In this document: piece by piece, positions 1 to 6,275 of the stretch
Layout of the letters: each line of letters starts with the position of its first letter
Position numbering within the stretch: the stretch's first letter is position 1
Assembly: GCA_041589175.1 (NCBI GenBank)
Contig: JBFHWF010000002.1
Span: 1-64,000, forward strand
DNA from: SZUA-229 sp041589175
GTDB lineage: Bacteria; Pseudomonadota; Gammaproteobacteria; SZUA-229
DNA length: 64,000 bases
Direction of reading: 5' to 3'
Translations under genes and position numbers: made by a program
The notes under the pieces: generated by a model
The model's input: only the letters and a program-made list of their open reading frames with translations
Told to the model about the DNA's origin: nothing
Databases searched by the model: none

Positions 1-231
1 ATTCGCCTTCATCGCATAGTGAACTTTATGGCGCCCAGCAAGGCCAGCGTTATCCAGGGCCTGTTGCAGGCCCTGTAATTTTTCACTGACACGTTGGGCG
101 TTATAGAAAAACGCAGGCGAGTCGAATTGTTCTGCTAGCTCGCTGACCTTACGCCCGGCAAACGCGAGTTCACCGTCGGCAAAGTGCAGATCCTGTCGTT
201 GCCACCACTCCGGTGTGACTGCAATGGTCAT
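1..231 (-). CDS. Fold-type III PLP-dependent decarboxylase (LysA/ornithine decarboxylase-like), N-terminal part only
   Basis: I translated the minus strand from the ATG at 231-229; the frame stays open for 77 codons to the window edge, so only the N-terminus is present. It ends in YAMKAN, the signature of alanine-racemase-fold decarboxylases (diaminopimelate, ornithine or carboxynorspermidine decarboxylases). Lys75 would form the Schiff base with PLP. The start codon overlaps the stop of the upstream SET-domain gene (ATGA), so the two are very probably one translationally coupled operon. The substrate cannot be told from this fragment. It differs clearly from the ornithine decarboxylase at 3214-4383, whose motif is YAIKALP. 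Confidence 0.75.
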   Translation of the reverse strand, partial: MTIAVTPEWWQRQDLHFADGELAFAGRKVSELAEQFDSPAFFYNAQRVSEKLQGLQQALDNAGLAGRHKVHYAMKAN

Positions 232-704
232 ACGGCGATTTTACGAATCTGGATGTATGACTGGTAGTCAGCATCCGCTTCGTTAACGGGCTCGCTATGG
301 CCTGTAATCCAGCCGCGACAATTTGGCGCACCACAGCTGCAGGGGAACTGCTTGTACAGTACCGCTTCGGTTTCCGCGTAATCCATATACAGGAATTCAC
401 CTGCCTTGATTGGGCGCAGTGCATGAACCGTCAGGTTTTTCATGTCCAGTGTAATATTGGGATCACAGGAGTGCAGGAAGTAACCTGAGAAATGGGTGTC
501 ATACAGGTGACGGGTTTCGTCAATCTGCAGGCTATGCTGGCGTATGTCGTGAATAATCTCACCGGCCATATGCGCAACTAATTCACCTTCATCGAAATCA
601 CGATAGGTAATCACCCCCATGCCTGAATGACCGTCTTTGGTCACCACGCTGAAATCAGCCTGCTTAGGGTAAAAGGGGTTGTGATCAAAATGTTCTGGAT
701 ACAT
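228..704 (-). CDS. Small SET-domain protein (putative protein-lysine methyltransferase)
   Basis: This 158-residue protein is almost only a SET domain. It has GMG at 28-30 (SAM-binding GxG), HSCDPN at 78-83 (the NHSCxPN motif), GEFLYMDY at 102-109 with the catalytic Tyr109, and a post-SET CSC...C cluster (Cys122, Cys124, Cys129) followed by RG. In eukaryotes this layout methylates lysine on histones or other proteins using S-adenosylmethionine; bacterial relatives are known, but their targets mostly are not. No signal peptide or membrane segment is visible, so it should be cytoplasmic. It is coupled by ATGA to the decarboxylase gene downstream. The fold assignment is firm; the target is unknown. 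Confidence 0.85.
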   Translation of the reverse strand: MYPEHFDHNPFYPKQADFSVVTKDGHSGMGVITYRDFDEGELVAHMAGEIIHDIRQHSLQIDETRHLYDTHFSGYFLHSCDPNITLDMKNLTVHALRPIKAGEFLYMDYAETEAVLYKQFPCSCGAPNCRGWITGHSEPVNEADADYQSYIQIRKIAV

Positions 705-1165
705 GTCCTGGCTTCACCTTCTTTCAATAAAACCAACGTGTAATAAAAATAACTCGCCGGGTGTTGCCACTCAGCGAATCAGTGTGTGCTTATTCGCGTG
801 ATGTTTATACTCTTCGAGTTTTTGCATCGCAAACAATTTCAAACATCAGGTATTGTGCTCGCGGAGTTGTGTATCGATCGCTGATCTACCATATATAATG
901 TGTCAGTATATTTTTGATAATTCATTATCCGAGTCTGTTTTATCTATATAAAATAGATGCTTACGGTGATTTTTCACGTGCTTTCTGACTTTTTGTAACG
1001 TGTTATAAATTCATGGATATCTGTTGAATTATTTTAGGTCTGTAGAATTTTCAACCGCAACAAGTGCGGTTGAAATGGCGATAATGTGACCACTGGACAT
1101 GCCTGTTGCAGGTGTTTATGCTTCTCTGGCATATAGCAGCTGGAGCGAGAGCACTTTAATATCTC
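705..1165. other. Intergenic region between the SET-domain gene and tadA
   Basis: AT-rich and without a convincing gene. It should contain the minus-strand promoter of the SET gene and the plus-strand promoter of tadA, but I could not assign -35/-10 boxes. It holds a 6-bp palindrome with a 2-base spacer at 916-929 (GATAAT/ATTATC) and a 9-bp perfect hairpin at 1051-1073. Confidence 0.6.
1051..1073. repeat. Perfect 9-bp inverted repeat upstream of tadA
   Basis: TCAACCGCA at 1051-1059 pairs with TGCGGTTGA at 1065-1073 around a 5-base loop. Neither strand has a T-tract directly after the stem, so this is not a standard rho-independent terminator. It could be a leader hairpin of tadA or a protein-binding site. 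Confidence 0.5.
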
Positions 1166-1633
1166 ATGCAAGACAATACCGACGAATACTGGATGCAGAA
1201 AGCGCTCGAACTGGCAGCAAAGGCGGAAGCTGAAGACGAAGTACCGGTGGGTGCCGTTATCGTCAAAGATGGCCAGCTTGTCGCCGAAGGCTGGAATCAA
1301 CCGATACAGTCCCATGACCCATCCGCCCATGCCGAGATGCAGGCTATTCGCGCAGCCGGCCAGGTGCTGAATAATTATCGCCTGGTTGATACCACACTGT
1401 ACGTGACCCTCGAGCCCTGTTCCATGTGCGTGGGTGCCATGATTCACGCGCGCATTGCCCGGCTGGTGTTTGGGGCTTATGATGAAAAAACCGGTGCGGC
1501 AGGGAGTGCTATCAACCTGCTGAGTGACCCGGTTCATAATCACCGGATGACTGTCCAGGCAGGTGTCATGGAGCCTGAATGCCGCCAGATCCTGCAGGAT
1601 TTTTTCCGAAAAAAGCGTAATAAAAACAGATAG
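1166..1633 (+). CDS. tadA: tRNA-specific adenosine-34 deaminase TadA
   Basis: Deaminates A34 to inosine in the anticodon wobble position of tRNA-Arg(ACG), allowing CGN decoding. The 155-residue protein has the zinc-dependent cytidine-deaminase fold: HAEM at 55-58 (zinc ligand His55, catalytic Glu57) and PCSMC at 84-88 (zinc ligands Cys85 and Cys88). The length is normal for TadA and it ends in a basic tail, as is common. It stands alone between two intergenic regions with inverted repeats, so it is probably monocistronic. I kept the first ATG because the family's N-terminal helix (WMQKALELA) begins soon after it. Confidence 0.95.
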   Translation: MQDNTDEYWMQKALELAAKAEAEDEVPVGAVIVKDGQLVAEGWNQPIQSHDPSAHAEMQAIRAAGQVLNNYRLVDTTLYVTLEPCSMCVGAMIHARIARLVFGAYDEKTGAAGSAINLLSDPVHNHRMTVQAGVMEPECRQILQDFFRKKRNKNR

Positions 1634-1691
1634 ATATATTGAGCTATTTCTGGGCTCTTATTCTTATTAATTTTATGCCTTAATCTGGTCT

Positions 1692-1709
1692 GAAAAAGCT
1701 TGCTTTTTC
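1692..1709. terminator. Possible terminator after tadA
   Basis: GAAAAAGC at 1692-1699 and GCTTTTTC at 1702-1709 form a perfect 8-bp stem with a 2-base centre. The T-run lies inside the stem arm, about 60 bases after the tadA stop. This could end transcription in either direction, but the stem is AT-rich, so support is modest. A second 12-bp palindrome (AACGCTAGCGTT, 1769-1780) followed closely by a T-run lies between here and speD. Confidence 0.35.
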
Positions 1710-1867
1710 CTGCTTGCTGACTAAAATTCCCGCCTCCAAAACACTACTCAGAGTATTTATGGTTCCCAAACGCTAGCGTTGTTTTTAGTCGTCCTCAAGG
1801 CAGATTGGAAACAGCGCGTAATTTAATAACAAGCTGAAATCTGTCTAGCTTTAACAGGAGAGACTGA

Positions 1868-2362
1868 ATGCATATTGCTGCACCCGTAGAGGTGGAACTG
1901 GAAGATCCCACAGCGGAGATGGGCCGTCTGCACATTGATGATACCAGTGTGCTGGCGGCCCAGAACGAACCCTCACTGGACGAGGCCAAAGATCACTTTA
2001 TCCAGCGTAACGGCGTCGAGTTTGCCGGTACACATCTACTGCTTGATCTCTGGGGTGCCAGTCACCTGGACGATCTGGAGCGTATGGAAAATGCCATGCG
2101 TGAAATCGTAGAAAAGTGTGGTGCCACCCTGCTGCATATTCACCTGCATCACTTTACCCCGAGCGGGGGTATTTCCGGTGTTGCCGTGCTTGCCGAATCC
2201 CATATCAGTGTCCATACCTGGCCGGAGCGTGATTACGCGGCCTTCGACGTGTTTATGTGTGGCGATGCCGAGCCGGAAAATGCCGTGCCTGTATTGAAGC
2301 GTGCATTCTTTCCACATCGCCTCGAAGTGACGGAAGAACTGCGCGGTCGGGTGCAGAAATAA
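1868..2362 (+). CDS. speD: S-adenosylmethionine decarboxylase proenzyme
   Basis: Makes decarboxylated SAM, the aminopropyl donor for spermidine. The protein (164 residues) has the autocleavage motif ESHISVHTWPE; cleavage at Glu110-Ser111 would create the pyruvoyl cofactor on Ser111. Cys131 in FMCGD is the likely proton donor. It resembles the short bacterial type of about 125 residues with an extra N-terminal stretch of roughly 45 residues before the conserved core (GTHLLLDLWG). A clear ribosome site (AGGAGA) precedes the ATG. The stop overlaps the speE start (TAATG), so the two are translationally coupled. It is the first gene of a three-gene polyamine operon. Confidence 0.93.
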   Translation: MHIAAPVEVELEDPTAEMGRLHIDDTSVLAAQNEPSLDEAKDHFIQRNGVEFAGTHLLLDLWGASHLDDLERMENAMREIVEKCGATLLHIHLHHFTPSGGISGVAVLAESHISVHTWPERDYAAFDVFMCGDAEPENAVPVLKRAFFPHRLEVTEELRGRVQK

Positions 2363-3210
2363 TGAACCGTTACATCGAAACCCTGTACGATGCCTATGGA
2401 CAGGAATTCGCGGTCGACAAGGTGTACTTCGAGAACAAAACCGATCACCAGCATCTGGTGATCTTCGAAAACGCCAAGTTTGGCCGGGTGATGGCGCTGG
2501 ATGGCATCATTCAGACCACCGAGGCTGACGAGTTTATCTACCACGAGATGCTCACCCATGTGCCCCTGATGGCCCATGGCAATGTGAAGCGCGTGCTGAT
2601 TATCGGCGGCGGTGATGGCGGTATGTTGCGCGAGGTGTGCAAGCACGCCTCGGTTGAGCATATTACCCAGGTTGAAATCGACGACCAGGTCGTGGATATG
2701 TGCAAGGAATACCTGCCGAACCACAGCGCCGGTGCCTATGATGATCCACGCGTGAATATCGTTATCGATGATGGCGCAAATTTCGTGCGTGAATGTGCAG
2801 ATAAATTTGATGTGATCATATCCGACAGCACCGACCCCATTGGTCCCGGTGAATCCCTGTTCAAGTCAGATTTTTATGAAAGCTGTAAAAGTTGCCTGGC
2901 AGCGGGCGGTATCCTGGTGACCCAGAATGGAGTTGCCTTTATGCAGCTGGATGAAGTGACGACGACCGCGCAACGACTGGGTAGTCACTTTGCGGATCAG
3001 TCATTCTACTGTGCGGCTGTTCCAACCTATGTGGGAGGCGTCATGACCTTCGCCTGGGCGACGGATGCCAGTGACTATCGTCAACTATCAGTCGAGCAGC
3101 TTGCACAGCGTTTTGCGGCTGCCAGCATTAAAACCCGTTACTATAATCCCGCGATACACGTGGCCAGCTTTGCGCTGCCACAATATATCCTGGATGCACT
3201 CGAGGGCTAA
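2362..3210 (+). CDS. speE: Spermidine synthase (polyamine aminopropyltransferase)
   Basis: Transfers the aminopropyl group of decarboxylated SAM to putrescine to give spermidine. At 282 residues it has the family's usual length. It shows the N-terminal beta domain with YFENKTDHQ, the Rossmann SAM-binding motif IGGGDGG, and SDSTDPIGP, which includes the catalytic Asp region. I set the start at the ATG overlapping the speD stop: it gives the typical N-terminus, whereas the frame remains open upstream inside speD and would add about 35 unrelated residues. Three bases separate its stop from the decarboxylase gene that follows. Confidence 0.95.
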   Translation: MNRYIETLYDAYGQEFAVDKVYFENKTDHQHLVIFENAKFGRVMALDGIIQTTEADEFIYHEMLTHVPLMAHGNVKRVLIIGGGDGGMLREVCKHASVEHITQVEIDDQVVDMCKEYLPNHSAGAYDDPRVNIVIDDGANFVRECADKFDVIISDSTDPIGPGESLFKSDFYESCKSCLAAGGILVTQNGVAFMQLDEVTTTAQRLGSHFADQSFYCAAVPTYVGGVMTFAWATDASDYRQLSVEQLAQRFAAASIKTRYYNPAIHVASFALPQYILDALEG

Positions 3211-3213
3211 GGC

Positions 3214-4383
3214 ATGAGTATTCGTATTGAACCTGTGGCGAATGCGGCCAGCTACCAGCAGCTGGTTGAACAGCATGGAGCGCCGCTGCTGCTACTCGAC
3301 TGCGATCAGCTGGTTAAACAGTACGAATCTCTGACGGCAGCCTTGCCGGGTGTGGAGCTGTTTTATGCCATCAAGGCATTGCCCCATGCCGCGGTGATAC
3401 AAACTTTGAAATCACTCGGCGCGGGTTTCGATATTGCCACATCCGGTGAAGTGGAACTCTTACGGGAGCAGGGTGGCCATGCACGGCAGACGATTCATAC
3501 GCACCCGATCAAGCGTGACGAAGATATTCGCGCGGCACTACGTTTTGGTTGCACGACCTTCGTGGTTGATAACGTGTGGGAACTGGAAAAGTTTGTTGAG
3601 TACCGGCACCGTGTTGGCCTGCTGGTTCGCGTGAGTTTTCCTAACCCGGATACACCGATCGATCTGTCGCGCAAGTTTGGCTGTCGTGAAGATGAAGTTG
3701 CGATACTGATTCAGAAAGCGCAATCCCTGGGATTGCATGTGAAGGGTCTGTCGTTTCATGCGGGTTCACAAAGCCCGGACTCTCGCAATCATGTATACGC
3801 AATCGAGAAGTGTGCTGAAATTATCGAGTCCATTCACCAGCAAACGGGCAAGCATCTTTCTGTTCTTGATATCGGCGGTGGTTTCCCGGTGCAGTACAGT
3901 GAGCCTGTGAGTGATATTGAAAACTTCTGTGCGCCGATTCGTGAGACGCTGGCAAAGCTGCCACCCCATGTTCGCGTGATTGCGGAGCCCGGTCGTTACC
4001 TGGTAGCACCGGCCATGACAGCGATTTCAAAGATCATGGGCAAGGCGCGACGCGGTGATGCGACCTGGTATTACCTGGACGATGGTATTTATGGGTCCTA
4101 CTCGGGTATCCTGTTCGATCACGCAAAATACCCGATGACATTGTTCAGCGATATCGAGCAAACGGAAAATGCCGTACTGGCAGGCCCGACCTGTGACAGT
4201 ATCGATGTGATTGCCGAGGGTATCCAGTTGCCACCGTTAAATATTGGTGACCTGGTTGTTGGTCACCAGATGGGCGCATATACATCGGCTACATCCACAC
4301 ACTTTAACCTGTTCGACAAGGCCAGGATCGTGGCAGTCAACTTGCCCGCTGTAGATGAAAAGCTGGTATTACTAAATACCTAG
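3214..4383 (+). CDS. Ornithine decarboxylase, fold-type III (possibly also acting on lysine)
   Basis: Would convert ornithine to putrescine, the substrate of the SpeE encoded just upstream. The 389-residue protein has the alanine-racemase-type barrel with YAIKALP (Lys54 binds PLP), SFHAGSQ, and a C-terminal GPTCDSIDVIAEG whose Cys (near residue 327) is the catalytic cysteine of the eukaryotic-type enzyme. This is the eukaryotic-like class, not the large fold-I SpeC of E. coli. Bacterial members may accept both ornithine and lysine, so the exact substrate is inferred from its place after speD and speE. Its stop overlaps the convergent MauG-like gene by four bases. Confidence 0.9.
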   Translation: MSIRIEPVANAASYQQLVEQHGAPLLLLDCDQLVKQYESLTAALPGVELFYAIKALPHAAVIQTLKSLGAGFDIATSGEVELLREQGGHARQTIHTHPIKRDEDIRAALRFGCTTFVVDNVWELEKFVEYRHRVGLLVRVSFPNPDTPIDLSRKFGCREDEVAILIQKAQSLGLHVKGLSFHAGSQSPDSRNHVYAIEKCAEIIESIHQQTGKHLSVLDIGGGFPVQYSEPVSDIENFCAPIRETLAKLPPHVRVIAEPGRYLVAPAMTAISKIMGKARRGDATWYYLDDGIYGSYSGILFDHAKYPMTLFSDIEQTENAVLAGPTCDSIDVIAEGIQLPPLNIGDLVVGHQMGAYTSATSTHFNLFDKARIVAVNLPAVDEKLVLLNT

Positions 4384-5648
4384 CCGTCACTGTGGCGCGG
4401 TGATTTCAGGTATTTCCTGTCACTGATGATGTCGCTGTCGAGGCTCTTCAGGAATGCCTCCAGCATGTCCATTTCCGTCTCTGTTAAATCTACCTGCAGG
4501 AATAGCTCGCTTCGGCGGAAGCGGGCTGGCGGGGGGGTATTATAATGCTCGATCACATCGCGCAGGCTGGCGTACTGGCCAGCGTGCATATAGGGTGCGG
4601 TCTTGCTGATATTTCTCAGGCTGGGTGTTTTCATCGCACCCTGGGTTTCATGTCGACTCATGACCATGTGTTTTAATTCATCACAGGGTGATGCAAGCTC
4701 ACCTGAGTGACTATCATTGTACTGGCTTCGACAGTTAAACGGGTTTTCCAGCAGTTTGCGTGCGCCCTTGTAGCGCCCCCAGTCATGGGGGTGACCGTCT
4801 TCAGGTTGTACCGAGATATTATGAAACCCCTGATCGCTAAACAGTGGGCCACTATGGCAGGTGATACACCGAGCTTCCCGTACAAAAATGCGCAGACCAT
4901 TTTCTTCAAGGGGTGTCAGACTCTTATGCATGCTGGAAATATTATTATTGATGAGTGCCTGAGCATAGCGATCGAAGCGTGATGGACCGGGTTGTAGCTG
5001 AGATTCATAGGCAGCAATTGCTTTACCAATCGTCACAAATATCTCATCCACAATTTTCTGTTCATGGGGTTCTATTATCGAATGCCCATTATCGAATGCA
5101 GGAATATCAACCAGTGAGCCAGCAAATTCCTCATAGCGTTTACGCAGCTGCGGATCGTGGTATATCAGTTTTACAATCTCCAGTCGACTTGAGCCATGTT
5201 CCTTGTCGTCCTCCAGTGGTGCCAGCGCCTGAGACCACAGACTGTCAGCTCTGCCATCATGGAAAAACCAGGTTTGGCCGCTGCTACCAACAATGGTAGG
5301 TGTATTACGCTGCCCAGTTTCAATTCCCCTGGCGGTTTTTAAACCATCTGTGAAATATTTTTCCGGTTGATGGCAGCTGGCGCAGGAAATGTTTCCACTG
5401 GCACTCAGGCGAGTATCGAAAAACAGGCGATGACCGAGCTCGATGGCACGTGGATTTTTTATAAATCGGTTTGTTGTGTCTACGGGTGGTGAATAGTTAC
5501 CTAGCCACAGGCTGGAGATTATCGCGCGTTCCTGTTCTGTCCAGCTGGGGCGAGGGCTGGCCGTTACACTGTTTGTTGCACAGGCCAGCAGGTTTGTTAA
5601 AACAATACTCGAGAAGCAGAGAAAAAAACGTGTATTTCTAAACATCAT
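4380..5648 (-). CDS. Di-heme cytochrome c peroxidase / MauG-family lipoprotein
   Basis: Periplasm-facing di-heme enzyme that either reduces peroxide with electrons from cytochromes or, as in MauG, oxidises a partner protein. The 422 residues include a signal peptide with lipobox LLAC (Cys23) and two CxxCH haem sites: CASCH at 89-93 and CITCH near residue 248. Between and after them are family features such as FFDTRLS, GQRNTPTIVG and TPSLRNI. It is the last gene of a minus-strand set with the FixH-like gene (4-base gap) and the phosphoesterase gene. Peroxidase versus protein-modifying role cannot be decided from sequence. Confidence 0.85.
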   Translation of the reverse strand: MMFRNTRFFLCFSSIVLTNLLACATNSVTASPRPSWTEQERAIISSLWLGNYSPPVDTTNRFIKNPRAIELGHRLFFDTRLSASGNISCASCHQPEKYFTDGLKTARGIETGQRNTPTIVGSSGQTWFFHDGRADSLWSQALAPLEDDKEHGSSRLEIVKLIYHDPQLRKRYEEFAGSLVDIPAFDNGHSIIEPHEQKIVDEIFVTIGKAIAAYESQLQPGPSRFDRYAQALINNNISSMHKSLTPLEENGLRIFVREARCITCHSGPLFSDQGFHNISVQPEDGHPHDWGRYKGARKLLENPFNCRSQYNDSHSGELASPCDELKHMVMSRHETQGAMKTPSLRNISKTAPYMHAGQYASLRDVIEHYNTPPPARFRRSELFLQVDLTETEMDMLEAFLKSLDSDIISDRKYLKSPRHSDG

Positions 5649-5652
5649 GTAA

Positions 5653-6183
5653 TCAGGATTTCTGCGGTAGTGTTAGCTCAAATACGGCACGATCACGCAT
5701 ACCAGGTTGTTTGATATTGATGCGCAGTTCCCAGAGGCCAATCATGCTGAACTTGATACCTTCGATCAGGTATTGCCCATTTCCCAGGTAGTGGCTGACT
5801 CGGGGCCTGCTCGGCAGGCCGTGGCGGTGTGCCGGCATGCCACCATGGATATAGATGCTGGCGTTGTCGACAGTCTTGCCATCGACGGTTTCCACACGTA
5901 CCACCCAGCTATGAATCCTGTATAAGGGGACTGGGTGTACCTGGCTATACAGACTGACACGGTAGTTTCCATTATCGGAAAGTACAACGGTTGACGCTTG
6001 CTTACTGAAATTACCCTGGCTCAGAATGTTGTTCAGGGGTTGTCGACTGAAATCCAGAGTCGGTGTTTTATTGGGTGCCAGCTCATTTAGCGCTAGTGTC
6101 TTATTGTCACTGGCTATCGCCAGCTCGCTGCTAAATGAGAATATTGCCAGCAGGCTAGTGTAGTAAAAAGATTTCTTAAACAT
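5653..6183 (-). CDS. Exported FixH/YtkA-like domain protein
   Basis: A 176-residue protein with an N-terminal signal peptide (FKKSFYY...AIAS) and one beta-rich domain. The key stretch is GGMPAHRHGLPSRP followed by a strand-rich C-terminus (GLWELRINI). This motif is typical of periplasmic YtkA/FixH-like domains, some of which are linked to copper handling or cytochrome oxidase assembly. The clustered histidines and methionine could bind copper, but that is inference. It lies 4 bases upstream of the di-heme gene and downstream of the phosphoesterase gene on the same strand, so it probably shares their pathway. Confidence 0.7.
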   Translation of the reverse strand: MFKKSFYYTSLLAIFSFSSELAIASDNKTLALNELAPNKTPTLDFSRQPLNNILSQGNFSKQASTVVLSDNGNYRVSLYSQVHPVPLYRIHSWVVRVETVDGKTVDNASIYIHGGMPAHRHGLPSRPRVSHYLGNGQYLIEGIKFSMIGLWELRINIKQPGMRDRAVFELTLPQKS

Positions 6184-6223
6184 CGGTATGTCTCAATAGT
6201 TTGTGCTGTGGTTCAGAACGGGA

Positions 6224-6250
6224 ACAGGCCCGCTTTATGTGCGGGCCTGT
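6224..6250. terminator. Strong GC-rich hairpin after the phosphoesterase gene
   Basis: ACAGGCCCGC (6224-6233) pairs perfectly with GCGGGCCTGT (6241-6250) around a 7-base loop. It lies between the phosphoesterase gene and the FixH-like gene on the minus strand. No T-run follows on that strand, so it may act as a partial terminator or an RNA-stabilising hairpin that lowers expression of the two downstream genes. Confidence 0.5.
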
Positions 6251-6275
6251 GTTGCGTCCAGCAGGCAGTTATCGC

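Noticed and set aside
2257..2361. Earlier in-frame start for speE inside speD
   Set aside because: Adds about 35 residues not typical of SpeE; the ATG overlapping the speD stop gives the normal N-terminus.
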